The translations under genes were made by a program, and so were the position numbers. The notes under the pieces were generated by a model, which searched no databases, was not told the origin of the DNA, and was given only the letters and a program-made list of their open reading frames with translations. A stretch of DNA of 64,000 nt from Acinetobacter vivianii (GTDB lineage: Bacteria; Pseudomonadota; Gammaproteobacteria; Pseudomonadales; Moraxellaceae): the NCBI RefSeq assembly GCF_014635885.1, contig NZ_BMDR01000010.1, positions 38,935 to 102,934 of the forward strand. Reading direction: 5' to 3'. Numbering within the stretch: the stretch's first letter is position 1; every line of letters starts with the position of its first letter. This document shows, piece by piece, positions 43,724 through 52,869 of this stretch.

Positions 43724-45244
43724 ATGACAGCTCAAGCAAAAAAATTAAATTCAGCTGAAGGAAAGGCTTTACCCTCGCACATTTACGATACTTTCATCGT
43801 TGGTGCTGGTATTTCAGGTATTGCGACAGCAATTCGTCTGGATCAGGTGGGGTATAGCAACTACAAGATTATTGAAAAAGCGACGCGTGTCGGTGGCACA
43901 TGGCGTGAAAATACCTACCCAGGTTGTGGCTGTGATGTACCCTCAGCTTTATATTCCTACTCATTTGCGCCAAGTGCAAAATGGAGTCACTTGTTTGCGC
44001 GTCAGCCTGAAATTCTGAACTACTTAGAAGAAGTGAGTGAAAATTTTGGGGTGAACTCAAAAATCGAGTTTGGTACGGAATTGCTCAATGCAGCATGGGA
44101 TAACCAGCGTAATCTCTGGGTGATTGATACCAATAAAGGGCAGTACCTGTCTAAGACCGTGATTTTTGCAACAGGGCCGATTACCGAAGCACAAATTCCA
44201 AAACTTGATGGACTGGAAACTTTTAAAGGTGAAATGTTCCATTCAGCTAAATGGAATCATGATTATGATTTGACAGATAAACGTATTGCAGTGATTGGTA
44301 CAGGTGCATCTGCCATTCAGTTCGTACCACAGATTCAGCCAAAAGCCAAAGAGCTGTATGTGTATCAACGTACTGCGCCATGGGTGGTACCAAAACCAGA
44401 TACCGACTTGGGTGATGTCAGCAAAGCGCTGATTGAGAAGTTTCCATTGATTCAAAAGACTTGGCGTAAAACGGTTGCCCAGTCTCTAAATGCGATCAAC
44501 TTTGGTTTACGTAATCCAGCTGTGTTAAAACCTGTGGGTGAATTGGCAAAACTGATTTTACGCTTCCAGATTGAAGATCCTGAACTCCGTAAAAATGTGA
44601 CGCCGAACTTTACCATTGGCTGTAAACGTTTATTATTCGCCAACAACTATTATCCTGCTTTACAACAACCGAATACTAAACTAATTCCACATGGATTGGT
44701 AAAGGTCGAAGGCAATACCGTTGTTTCAGCCAATGGTGAGCGTCATGAAGTGGACGTGATTATTTGGGGAACAGGCTTTGAGGTCTCTCATCCACCGATT
44801 GGCAAACGTGTTTCAAATGAAAAAGGCGAATGCCTGAATGATTTATGGAAAAGCAGTTCACCAGAAGCCTATTTAGGTACAAGTATTGAAAATGTGCCGA
44901 ATGCATTCTTGGTATTGGGGCCTAACGTACTGGTTTACGATTCATTCATTGGCTTGGCTGAAGCTCAGCTGGATTATATCGTAGATGGTCTACTTAAAAT
45001 CAGAGACAAAGGCATTGCCAAACTCAACATTAAGCCTGAAGTGATTAAGCAGCATAATGAATTGGTACAGAAACATCTTAAAACCACCGTGTTTAATGCG
45101 GGTGGATGTAAGAGTTACTATTTAGATGCCAATGGTCGTAACTTTGCCGCTTGGCCTTGGTCATTGAAAAAGTTAAAGCAACGTTTAAAACGTATGGACT
45201 TGAATGATTATCAAGTGACTTATCAGACTGAAAAAACTAACTGA
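43724..45244 (+). CDS. FAD-dependent Baeyer-Villiger-type monooxygenase
   Basis: 506-residue class B flavoprotein monooxygenase. The FAD Rossmann motif GAGISGIA lies near residues 27-34, the GGTW segment follows (RVGGTWRENTYPGCGCDVPS), and the Baeyer-Villiger fingerprint F-x-G-x3-H-x3-W is matched by FKGEMFHSAKW. The NADPH motif is GTGASAIQ. These enzymes insert oxygen next to a ketone to give an ester or lactone. The arrangement with SDR and hydrolase genes suggests ketone or lipid breakdown. The cluster composition recalls the mycobacterial mymA type. Confidence 0.88.
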   Translation: MTAQAKKLNSAEGKALPSHIYDTFIVGAGISGIATAIRLDQVGYSNYKIIEKATRVGGTWRENTYPGCGCDVPSALYSYSFAPSAKWSHLFARQPEILNYLEEVSENFGVNSKIEFGTELLNAAWDNQRNLWVIDTNKGQYLSKTVIFATGPITEAQIPKLDGLETFKGEMFHSAKWNHDYDLTDKRIAVIGTGASAIQFVPQIQPKAKELYVYQRTAPWVVPKPDTDLGDVSKALIEKFPLIQKTWRKTVAQSLNAINFGLRNPAVLKPVGELAKLILRFQIEDPELRKNVTPNFTIGCKRLLFANNYYPALQQPNTKLIPHGLVKVEGNTVVSANGERHEVDVIIWGTGFEVSHPPIGKRVSNEKGECLNDLWKSSSPEAYLGTSIENVPNAFLVLGPNVLVYDSFIGLAEAQLDYIVDGLLKIRDKGIAKLNIKPEVIKQHNELVQKHLKTTVFNAGGCKSYYLDANGRNFAAWPWSLKKLKQRLKRMDLNDYQVTYQTEKTN

Positions 45245-45338
45245 TTCTAGATCAATCATCAAAGAGCAGTAAATTTTATCTAAGGATGGAATTTGCTGCT
45301 TATTTTTTGCAAGATAGAAAGAAATATGGGGGAAAATA

Positions 45339-46217
45339 ATGAAAGAAGGACAATCAAGCCGAACGGCGGAAGCGGCTGCCGCATTGCGTGCCAATCATTT
45401 TCAGAATGCCGCAGATCCTGTCTTTGCAGATCCTTTTGCATTCGAGCTAACCAGTAAAGGCTGGAAGGCATTACTCAGCACGCCATTAACCGTCAAGCTA
45501 ATGAATTCTTCCGTGTTTAACCGCACCTTGGGCTTATTAACAGGACAAGTGGTAGGACGTTCACGTTATGCAGAAGATCAGCTCTATGCAGCCATTGAAC
45601 GTGGTGTCGAGCAATATGTCTTGGTGGGTGCGGGACTAGATTCATTTACCTTGAGGCAGGCACAACAATTTCCTCAGCTCAAGATTTACGAAGTGGATCA
45701 TCCTGATACCCAAGCCGAAAAACAAAAGAAATTACGCCAATTGGGAGAGCTTCCAGCAAATGTGGAGTTTGTTGCAATCGATTTTGAAAAAGAATCTATT
45801 GCAGACGCTTTGGCACGTAGTTCGTTGAAGCAAGATCAAGCAGCTTTTTTCTCGTGGCTGGGCACAACGCATTATCTTGAACCAGAAACAACCCTCAATA
45901 CCTTAGCCAGCATTGCAAAAATTGCTGCACAGGGAAGTGAAGTGGTTCTGGACTACTCAATCGATTATCGAGAGCTGGAAGGTGTTGAACGTTTCGGAAG
46001 CTTATTTGTCTCCCAATTTACCCGATTTTTAAAGGAACCCCTAAAAGGACAATTTAGACCGAAAGCATTGCATCAAGCTGTTGCTGAAATGGGATATAAC
46101 GTGATTGAAGATTTATCAGGTGATGGGTTGAGTGAGCGTTATTTTCATGCTCGTCCAGATCATATCCGTCATACCATTGCAACGCATATGTTGCACTTAC
46201 AGTTAGCTCAGCGTTGA
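45339..46217 (+). CDS. class I SAM-dependent methyltransferase (LCMT/PPM-like)
   Basis: 292-residue methyltransferase of the leucine-carboxyl-methyltransferase-like family. SAM-binding motif I is VLVGAGLDSFTLR, the acidic loop is YEVDHPDTQAEKQKK, then VAIDFEKES. A SSRTAEAAAALRANH N-terminal region is typical of this family. It is 94 bases behind the flavin monooxygenase and in the same direction. The substrate is unknown; family members methylate carboxylates or polyketide-like acids. Confidence 0.82.
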   Translation: MKEGQSSRTAEAAAALRANHFQNAADPVFADPFAFELTSKGWKALLSTPLTVKLMNSSVFNRTLGLLTGQVVGRSRYAEDQLYAAIERGVEQYVLVGAGLDSFTLRQAQQFPQLKIYEVDHPDTQAEKQKKLRQLGELPANVEFVAIDFEKESIADALARSSLKQDQAAFFSWLGTTHYLEPETTLNTLASIAKIAAQGSEVVLDYSIDYRELEGVERFGSLFVSQFTRFLKEPLKGQFRPKALHQAVAEMGYNVIEDLSGDGLSERYFHARPDHIRHTIATHMLHLQLAQR

Positions 46218-46232
46218 TGATTCAGAGGCAAG

Positions 46233-46271
46233 AATAAAAAAGCCCTTAAATGCACATAGGCACTTAAGGGC
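46233..46271 (-). terminator. terminator of the M48 peptidase gene
   Basis: GCCCTTAA pairs with TTAAGGGC, extended by TGC/GCA with one mismatch. On the minus strand the stem is followed by TTTTTTATTC. It may also stop read-through from the plus-strand methyltransferase gene. Confidence 0.8.
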
Positions 46272-46292
46272 AGGTACTGCTAATGCTATGGA

Positions 46293-47069
46293 TTAGCGGC
46301 GTTTATTATAAACAGCCATCGCTGCTGGCAAGTTTTTACGCATATCGCTGATACGTTGTGTATTTGATGGGTGAGTTGACAAGAATGAACTGCCACCAGC
46401 ACCATCTAAGCGATTCATTTTTTCCCACAGGCTGATTGCTGCATTTGGGTTATAGCCTGCTTTTGCCATCAACATTAAACCGCCATAATCGGCACGGCTT
46501 TCAAGGTTGCGTGAGTAAGGTAGACCGATACCAACCTGACTGCCTAAATCAATTGCAGCGCCACCTAGATCACCAATGCTGTTGCCTGCATAAGATTTAC
46601 CAATACCAATTGCAAGGTTGGTTAACGCTTGGGCACCGATTTTGCTCTTTGCATGCTCTTCTAAGGCATGCGTCATTTCATGGCCCATCACCGCTGCAAT
46701 TTCGTCATTGGTCAGGTTGAGCTTATTAACAATACCTGTATAGAAGACCACTTTACCGCCTGGTGCAACATACGCATTGACCGTATCAGATTTTAATACC
46801 GCAAGTTGCCAATCAAAACGTTGACCTGTCTGATTCATTTGATCCGCATAAGGCTTTAAGCGGTTAAAAACAGTGTTAATACGTTGATATGTACTTGAGC
46901 TGCTATCCAACTGGTTTTTAGCACGCGCTTCCTGAGTCATTTTTGAGAAACTTTGTGCTGATTGCGCGTTTAAAGTTGCGCTGTCTGCACCAGCCATATC
47001 TGCGAACGATGCGCAGCCAGAAATTGTCATCACAGTTACAGCGCAAAGGCTTAAAGCTAATTTCTTCAT
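46293..47069 (-). CDS. M48 family metalloprotease lipoprotein
   Basis: 258-residue periplasmic zinc peptidase of the LoiP/YcaL group. The ATG at 47069 follows GGAGA; the signal MKKLALSLCAVTVMTISGC ends in a lipobox (ISGC), with Ala next. The zinc motif HEMTH is in AAVMGHEMTHALEEHA, and the third ligand Glu is in ESRADYGGLMLMAKAGYNP, both conserved. The STHPSNTQRI motif typical of periplasmic M48 proteins is near the end. Probable role in outer-membrane protein quality control, from family knowledge. Confidence 0.9.
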   Translation of the reverse strand: MKKLALSLCAVTVMTISGCASFADMAGADSATLNAQSAQSFSKMTQEARAKNQLDSSSSTYQRINTVFNRLKPYADQMNQTGQRFDWQLAVLKSDTVNAYVAPGGKVVFYTGIVNKLNLTNDEIAAVMGHEMTHALEEHAKSKIGAQALTNLAIGIGKSYAGNSIGDLGGAAIDLGSQVGIGLPYSRNLESRADYGGLMLMAKAGYNPNAAISLWEKMNRLDGAGGSSFLSTHPSNTQRISDMRKNLPAAMAVYNKRR

Positions 47070-47218
47070 ACTTATTCTCTCCAAATCAGTATCTTATGAA
47101 TATAGTCATGATCACGATGGATTATAAAAAATGTTTACACCAGTTAACATTCTGAATACCTCTATAATCATTGTAATTATGTAATCAGCAATCGTTATAA
47201 TTTTTGATTTAAAACATA

Positions 47219-47244
47219 AAAGCCAGTGACATTGCACTGGCTTT
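47219..47244 (-). terminator. terminator of the Crp/Vfr-like gene
   Basis: AAAGCCAGTG and CACTGGCTTT form a perfect 10-bp stem with a 6-base loop, 28 bases after the regulator stop. The T tract on the minus strand is short and interrupted. Confidence 0.7.
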
Positions 47245-47272
47245 ATAGCGATTAATCTGATCTTAGATCAAA

Positions 47273-47980
47273 TTAATCTTCGTCATCATACTCATCTTCA
47301 GGGAAAGCATTTTCTTCCAAAGAAGCATCAAAGATTAAGATGGCTTTACCGTCAGTTTGAATCATGCCTTGATCTTCAAGTGTCTTGAGGACACGTCCAA
47401 CCATTTCACGAGAACAACCGACAATACGACCAATCTCTTGACGGGTAATACGAATCTGACGACCATTTGGCAGAATCATTGCCTCTGGTTGAGCAGATAA
47501 GTCAATTAAACAACGCGCGATACGACCAGACACATCAATAAATGCCAGATCGGTCACTTTACGTGTGGTGTTTTTAAGACGGCGAACCAGTTGAGCAAAC
47601 ACAGCATAGCTTAAGTCTGGATATTGTTTACTTAACTCGTGGAAATTGTCGTAAGTGATTTCTGCGATTTCGCAGACATCGCGTGTACGTACTTCTGCGG
47701 TACGTTGAGGGTTCTTTTCAAAAAGCCCCATTTCGCCAAAGAAGTCGCCTGGATTTAAGTAGGCAACTACGATTTCACGTTCGTCATCTTCACGTAAGAT
47801 AATTGACACTGAACCTTTTAATATTAAATACAGTGATTTTGATTCCGTTCCAGCGTCAACAATCGTGGTGCGTTTAGGATATCTATTAATATGAGCACGT
47901 TTTAGCAGCGCTTTAACTGATTCAGGTAGTTGACCTGGTGATAAAGCATCAGTGCTAAGTTGTGAAAAATTTGAAGTCAT
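47273..47980 (-). CDS. Crp/Fnr family regulator (Vfr-like)
   Basis: 235-residue cAMP-receptor-type regulator. The cyclic-nucleotide domain (residues ~25-140) has the phosphate-binding cassette PGDFFGEMGLFEKNPQRTAEVRTRD with the conserved Glu and Arg. The HTH reads ITRQEIGRIVGCSREMVGRVLKTLEDQGMI. It ends in an acidic tail (FPEDEYDDED), which E. coli Crp lacks. In Acinetobacter the homologue is called Vfr and controls motility and virulence traits. Monocistronic between two terminator/promoter regions. Confidence 0.9.
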   Translation of the reverse strand: MTSNFSQLSTDALSPGQLPESVKALLKRAHINRYPKRTTIVDAGTESKSLYLILKGSVSIILREDDEREIVVAYLNPGDFFGEMGLFEKNPQRTAEVRTRDVCEIAEITYDNFHELSKQYPDLSYAVFAQLVRRLKNTTRKVTDLAFIDVSGRIARCLIDLSAQPEAMILPNGRQIRITRQEIGRIVGCSREMVGRVLKTLEDQGMIQTDGKAILIFDASLEENAFPEDEYDDED

Positions 47981-48128
47981 GCTTAAAATTTCCGAATTTG
48001 GATAAAACCGATCGCACAGACCCTTGAAAGAGCCTTTTCTACACAGAAGAGATGAAATTCCTTATCAACTCATTTTATGTTAGTGTACAAGAACAGAGTA
48101 AATTTATAACGTTTTTCGGGTAGTTGCA

Positions 48129-48551
48129 ATGCAAACAAGTGTACATTGGTTAGAGAATGTTGCTTTTGAAGCAAAATCAGAAAGTGGCCACAGTGTGGTG
48201 ATGGATGGTTCTGCCGAATATGGGGGTGAAAACCGTGGTCCACGTCCTATGGAATTGATTTTAATGGGACTTGGTGGGTGTGCTTCGTTTGATATTGTGA
48301 CTATTTTAAAGAAATCTCGTCAAGATGTGACCGATGTCGTATGTCAGCTTAAAGCAGAAAGAGCAGATAGCATTCCAGCGGTGTTTACCAAAATTCATTT
48401 GCACTTCGTTGTGACTGGCAAAGCTGTGAAATCTAAACAGGTGGAAAAGGCAGTCGAATTGTCTGCTGAGAAATATTGTTCAGCCAGCAAAATGCTGTCT
48501 GATGGTGGTGTCGAAATTACCCACGACTTCGAAATTATTGAAGCTGCGTAA
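48129..48551 (+). CDS. OsmC family protein
   Basis: 140-residue OsmC/Ohr-fold protein. The two redox cysteines are in LGGCASFD and EKYCSASKM, as in peroxiredoxin-like thiol peroxidases of the family. YhfA-like OsmC proteins have this length and the RGPRPMELILMGLGGCASFDIV signature. Likely role is hydroperoxide reduction or thiol defence; the physiological substrate is uncertain. Divergent from the Crp/Vfr-like gene with 148 bases between them. Confidence 0.88.
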   Translation: MQTSVHWLENVAFEAKSESGHSVVMDGSAEYGGENRGPRPMELILMGLGGCASFDIVTILKKSRQDVTDVVCQLKAERADSIPAVFTKIHLHFVVTGKAVKSKQVEKAVELSAEKYCSASKMLSDGGVEITHDFEIIEAA

Positions 48552-48576
48552 AGCTTAAACTATTAAGTTTTGCTAA

Positions 48577-48610
48577 AAAGTGATCTGTTTTTGAACCGAT
48601 CACTTTTTTA
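48577..48610. terminator. bidirectional terminator between osmC and M23 peptidase genes
   Basis: AAGTGATC pairs with GATCACTT, flanked by A5 on the left and T6 on the right, so it can act on both converging transcripts. Confidence 0.82.
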
Positions 48611-48623
48611 TTTGTTGCTCTGT

Positions 48624-49433
48624 TTATTTTAAAAATAATTGTGGATCTACCCGAGCATTATTCAGGCTCATTCCCCAGTGTAAATGTGGGCCTGTTACGC
48701 GTCCTGTTTTACCGACCAGACCAAGTATCTCACCTTGCTGGATGTGCTGGCCTTTCTCTACATTAATTTTGCTGAGATGGCAGAACATACTGATCAGCCC
48801 CTGACCATGATCAATCAGTACCGTATTACCATTAAAGAAATAATTGCCTGTTCCTACAACAACGCCATCCGCAGGTGCAACGACTTTCTGTCCTACAGGG
48901 GCTGGAATGTCGAGGCCAGAATGTGGTGCGCGTTCTTCACCATTAAAAAAGCGTTTTCTGCCAAAAGAGTTGCTAAATTTACCTGCGGTAGGGCGGATGA
49001 AATTGGGAAAGCGATTCCAGTTACTTTGAGTAAATGAATTATAAATATCATTTTGCTCTTTTGCTTCACGTGCATAGCGGTCGAGTTGATCCTGATTAGG
49101 ATTGACATAATCCTGATTCTTGACGTTTAAACGTTGTTCCGCATAACGGTATGGCGTTACTTCGATCTGAATCGGAGAAGCATTGGTGGTTAAGCTCAAA
49201 CTGCCTAATGGCGCAGAAAGTGGAATACCAAACACGGCATATCGTTGTGCGCCTTCTTGTGTAATGAGTACAGGTTTTTGCTCATAAATGACTTGAGTGA
49301 TGTTTGCTGTCAAGGGAATGACTGCAATCCCACCAGCGCGGCGAGAATCTTGTGGAAGTTGAGCAAATGCCGAATGAAGAGGAAGTAGGCAAGCTGCGCC
49401 AAGTAAAATTTTTTTTAAGTACATGAGCATCAT
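48624..49433 (-). CDS. M23 family metallopeptidase
   Basis: 269-residue exported zinc peptidase with a LytM domain. The signal peptide is MYLKKILLGAACLLPLHSAFA, so the second or third Met is the more natural start. The LytM domain (residues ~150-265) has H-x3-D in PHSGLDIPAP and the H-x-H pair in GPHLHWGM, plus GKTGRVTG. All catalytic residues are present, so it should cut peptidoglycan cross-links. It is convergent with osmC and divergent from clpB. Confidence 0.9.
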   Translation of the reverse strand: MMLMYLKKILLGAACLLPLHSAFAQLPQDSRRAGGIAVIPLTANITQVIYEQKPVLITQEGAQRYAVFGIPLSAPLGSLSLTTNASPIQIEVTPYRYAEQRLNVKNQDYVNPNQDQLDRYAREAKEQNDIYNSFTQSNWNRFPNFIRPTAGKFSNSFGRKRFFNGEERAPHSGLDIPAPVGQKVVAPADGVVVGTGNYFFNGNTVLIDHGQGLISMFCHLSKINVEKGQHIQQGEILGLVGKTGRVTGPHLHWGMSLNNARVDPQLFLK

Positions 49434-49531
49434 TTTGAATCAACTAAAGTGTTAAGCTAAATCGTTCGGTCAAAAATCACAATAATGATTTTGTTCAGAA
49501 TCGAATAGACAGAAAAATTATACAAAAGATA

Positions 49532-49560
49532 CTTGAAATAGATTGTTTATACACCCATAT
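49532..49560 (+). promoter_or_regulatory. sigma-32 heat-shock promoter of clpB
   Basis: CTTGAAA, 14 bases, then ACCCATAT matches the RpoH consensus (CTTGAAA-N13-15-CCCCATNT) with one mismatch. It is 128 bases before the clpB ATG, which is long but typical of leader regions. Confidence 0.75.
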
Positions 49561-49687
49561 TATTACTGAGTTTTATCTACATAATATTTTGTAAAATATT
49601 GAAAAATATATAAATTTTTATTTGAAATTTAGAAAAGCGTTCCCATCTAAGTGATAAGTTAGAAATTTGTTGTGAGGAATAACAAGA

Positions 49688-52267
49688 ATGCGATTTGAAA
49701 AATTTACAAACCGCTTACAGCAAGCACTCTCAGATGCACAATCATTGGCAATGGGTAAAGACCATACCTCGATTGCAGGTATTCATATTCTTTCTACCTT
49801 ATTGGAAGAACCAGCCAATTTGAGTTTGCTGCAACAAGCGGGTGCACGTTTACCAGAGTTAAAGCAGAAACTGGAACAAGCATTGCAAAATGCACCAACC
49901 TTGGCAAATCCTACGGGTGATATCAATCTCAATCCTGAAGCGGTAAAGGCGCTGAATTTAGCTGACCGTTATGCACAGAAAGCAGGTGATGAGTTTTTAT
50001 CAACCGATTGGGTGTTACTCGGTCTGGCAGAAACAGGCGAAACCAAAACCATTTTAAATGGTGTGGGTGTTACGCCAGATAGTTTACGTAAAGTAATTGA
50101 AAATATTCGAGGAAATGACAAAGTCATGAGCAATAATCATGAAGATCAACGTGACTCACTTAATAAATACACCATTGATTTAACTGAACGTGCCTTAGCG
50201 GGCAAACTTGATCCCGTGATTGGTCGTGATGATGAGATTCGCCGTACCATTCAGGTGTTATCGCGCCGTACTAAAAACAACCCCGTGTTGATTGGTGAAC
50301 CTGGGGTGGGTAAAACAGCGATTGTTGAAGGTTTGGCACAACGTATTATCAATGGCGAAGTCCCAGAGAGCTTAAAGAACAAGCGTGTGCTTTCACTTGA
50401 CTTGGGCTCATTGCTTGCGGGCGCAAAATATCGTGGTGAGTTTGAGGAGCGTTTAAAAGCAGTCCTTAAAGATCTTGCGAAGCACGAAGGTGAGATCATC
50501 CTGTTTATTGACGAGCTGCATACGCTTGTTGGTGCTGGTAAGGGTGATGGCGCGATGGATGCAGGTAATATGCTAAAACCTGCTTTGGCGCGTGGAGAAC
50601 TCCGTTGTGTGGGCGCGACTACTTTAGATGAGTACCGTCAATACATCGAGAAAGATGCTGCGCTTGAACGTCGTTTCCAGAAAGTGTTGGTCGATGAGCC
50701 GAGTGTAGAAGATACCATTGCGATCCTACGTGGTCTTAAAGAAAAATATGCAACCCATCACGGCGTGCAAATTCTCGACTCAGCCATTATTGCTGCGGCG
50801 AAGATGTCTCATCGTTATATTACTGATCGTCAGTTACCCGATAAGGCGATTGATCTGATTGATGAGGCTGCATCGCGGATTAAAATGGAAATTGATTCTA
50901 AGCCAGAAGCATTGGATAAACTTGATCGCCGTTTAATCCAGTTGAAAATGCAATTGGAAGCGGTGAAAAAAGATGAAGATGCGGGTAGTAAAGCCGAAGT
51001 AAATCATCTTGAGCAACAGATTGCTGAAAAGCAAAAAGAGTACAACGATCTTGAAGAGATCTGGAAAGCTGAAAAAACACTGGTTGAAGGTGATAAAAAG
51101 GCACAGGTTGAACTTGATCAGGCGCGTAGTGCTTTGGAAAAAGCCAAACGTGAAGGTGATTTGGCTGAAGCTGCACGCTTGCAATATGGTGTCATTCCAG
51201 AGTTGCAAAAACGTCTGGAGCAGGCCGAAGTTGCTGAGGAAAATGAAGAACCGAAGCTGATTCGTACCAAAGTCACTGAAAATGAAATTGCTGAAGTCGT
51301 GAGTGCGGCAACAGGTATTCCTGTGACCAAAATGCTGCAAGGTGAGCGTGAAAAACTTCTGAAGATGGAAGAGTTTTTACATAATCGTGTGGTGGGACAA
51401 GATGAAGCCGTGGTTGCTGTTTCCAATGCAGTACGTCGTTCACGTGCAGGTTTATCTGACCCGAACCGTCCAAGTGGATCATTCTTGTTCCTTGGTCCGA
51501 CAGGTGTGGGTAAAACGGAGCTAACCAAAGCATTGGCCAACTTCTTGTTTGATAGCGACGATGCCATGATTCGTATTGATATGTCCGAATTCATGGAAAA
51601 ACATTCTGTCAGCCGTCTAGTGGGTGCGCCTCCAGGCTATGTCGGTTATGAGGAAGGTGGTGTTTTAACGGAAGCCGTTCGTCGTAAGCCGTATAGCGTG
51701 GTGTTATTCGATGAGGTGGAAAAAGCACATCCAGATGTATTCAATATCTTATTACAAGTATTGGATGATGGGCGTTTAACGGATTCACAAGGCCGTGTGG
51801 TTGACTTTAAGAACACGGTTATTGTGATGACCTCTAATCTAGGTTCACAAGATGTGCGTGAACTTGGAGAAGGTGCAACCGATGATGAAGTACGGGCAGT
51901 GGTGATGAGTGCGGTAACGCAGCATTTCCGTCCAGAGTTTATCAACCGTATTGATGAGCTGGTCGTTTTCCATTCTCTGCAAAAAGCACAGATTCGTGGT
52001 ATTGCAGACATTCAGTTAGATCGTTTACGTACACGTTTGAGTGAACGTGATATGGGCTTAACTGTGGATGATACTGCTTTTGATCTGTTGATTGATGCTG
52101 GTTTCGATCCTGTATATGGTGCGCGTCCATTGAAACGGGCGATTCAGCAACAGGTTGAAAATAGTCTAGCTCAGAAAATCCTGTCTGGTGAGTTCCAGCC
52201 TGGAGACAATATCCTGATCAAAGGTGAGAATGGTCATCTGGTATTTGATAAGTTAAAACTGAGCTAA
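49688..52267 (+). CDS. clpB: ATP-dependent chaperone ClpB
   Basis: 859-residue Hsp100 disaggregase that works with DnaK to rescue aggregated proteins. In order: Clp N domain ([21 protein letters not shown]), first AAA+ with Walker [10 protein letters not shown] and Walker [12 protein letters not shown], the M-domain coiled coil (residues ~405-525, [21 protein letters not shown]), and second AAA+ with GPTGVGKTE and [16 protein letters not shown]. The C-terminus is typical ([21 protein letters not shown]). Length fits the family exactly. Preceded by a heat-shock promoter and followed by a strong terminator. Confidence 0.97.
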   Translation: MRFEKFTNRLQQALSDAQSLAMGKDHTSIAGIHILSTLLEEPANLSLLQQAGARLPELKQKLEQALQNAPTLANPTGDINLNPEAVKALNLADRYAQKAGDEFLSTDWVLLGLAETGETKTILNGVGVTPDSLRKVIENIRGNDKVMSNNHEDQRDSLNKYTIDLTERALAGKLDPVIGRDDEIRRTIQVLSRRTKNNPVLIGEPGVGKTAIVEGLAQRIINGEVPESLKNKRVLSLDLGSLLAGAKYRGEFEERLKAVLKDLAKHEGEIILFIDELHTLVGAGKGDGAMDAGNMLKPALARGELRCVGATTLDEYRQYIEKDAALERRFQKVLVDEPSVEDTIAILRGLKEKYATHHGVQILDSAIIAAAKMSHRYITDRQLPDKAIDLIDEAASRIKMEIDSKPEALDKLDRRLIQLKMQLEAVKKDEDAGSKAEVNHLEQQIAEKQKEYNDLEEIWKAEKTLVEGDKKAQVELDQARSALEKAKREGDLAEAARLQYGVIPELQKRLEQAEVAEENEEPKLIRTKVTENEIAEVVSAATGIPVTKMLQGEREKLLKMEEFLHNRVVGQDEAVVAVSNAVRRSRAGLSDPNRPSGSFLFLGPTGVGKTELTKALANFLFDSDDAMIRIDMSEFMEKHSVSRLVGAPPGYVGYEEGGVLTEAVRRKPYSVVLFDEVEKAHPDVFNILLQVLDDGRLTDSQGRVVDFKNTVIVMTSNLGSQDVRELGEGATDDEVRAVVMSAVTQHFRPEFINRIDELVVFHSLQKAQIRGIADIQLDRLRTRLSERDMGLTVDDTAFDLLIDAGFDPVYGARPLKRAIQQQVENSLAQKILSGEFQPGDNILIKGENGHLVFDKLKLS

Positions 52268-52292
52268 GCGGAAGTTTTAATGTTTTACCCAA

Positions 52293-52325
52293 AAAGATGG
52301 TGATGAAAGTCACCATCTTTTTTTA
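52293..52325 (+). terminator. rho-independent terminator of clpB
   Basis: AAAGATGGTGA pairs perfectly with TCACCATCTTT around TGAAAG, followed by T4 (T7 counting the stem end). Confidence 0.9.
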
Positions 52326-52436
52326 TGTTGGTGCATCTGGTCAGATTTTTACAGGAATATTACCAATGACATTGCCACGTCTATAAAAACTTGATAGCTT
52401 CAAAACAAATAAGAAAAAAATTCAGGATGAATTAAA

Positions 52437-52856
52437 ATGCAAAATAACAGACATCATTGCACAGATATGTGTGTAATTTTGTTGTTGACCGCTTTATCTT
52501 CTATCGGACATGCTGCACAGCCATTGCCTGAGGGAACCTTGTCTTTGCAAACAGGTGCATTGAATAATGCCTTGCCAAGTATCATTATCAAAGCTCAACA
52601 AGATGCATTAAAGCCTGCGGAGGAACGCTGGCGTTCACAGCGTGTGTTGAGTGATCGGAATTTACGTGAAATTCGTGTCAGTATGCTTGCCGAAGGAGGT
52701 TTTTCGGCTTATGAAGAACAGAAAAAAACCACGGTGATGGATGTTCGTGAGAAAAGAAAAGCGACCATAAAACCCCATGCTGAGGCTCCTGATCGCTTTA
52801 TGATTTATGAGTTTGACTCACCGAACGTAAAAAAAAGCAAAATTACCTTTCGGTGA
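52437..52856 (+). CDS. small exported protein of unknown function
   Basis: 139-residue protein with a likely signal peptide (CVILLLTALSSIGHA, cleaved before AQPLPEG). The mature part is about 110 residues, with a central basic/acidic helical stretch and the repeated pattern RWRSQRVLSDRNLREIRVSMLAEGGFSAYEEQ. There is no Cys in the mature part and no domain I recognise. It is convergent with rlmL (13-base gap) and follows clpB by 170 bases with its own ribosome site (AGGATG). Probably periplasmic. Confidence 0.7.
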   Translation: MQNNRHHCTDMCVILLLTALSSIGHAAQPLPEGTLSLQTGALNNALPSIIIKAQQDALKPAEERWRSQRVLSDRNLREIRVSMLAEGGFSAYEEQKKTTVMDVREKRKATIKPHAEAPDRFMIYEFDSPNVKKSKITFR

Positions 52857-52869
52857 GTATTCAAAACAC

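Noticed and set aside
49000..52300. Long minus-strand open frames inside clpB
   Set aside because: They mirror the codon bias of clpB and contain no family motif; shadows.
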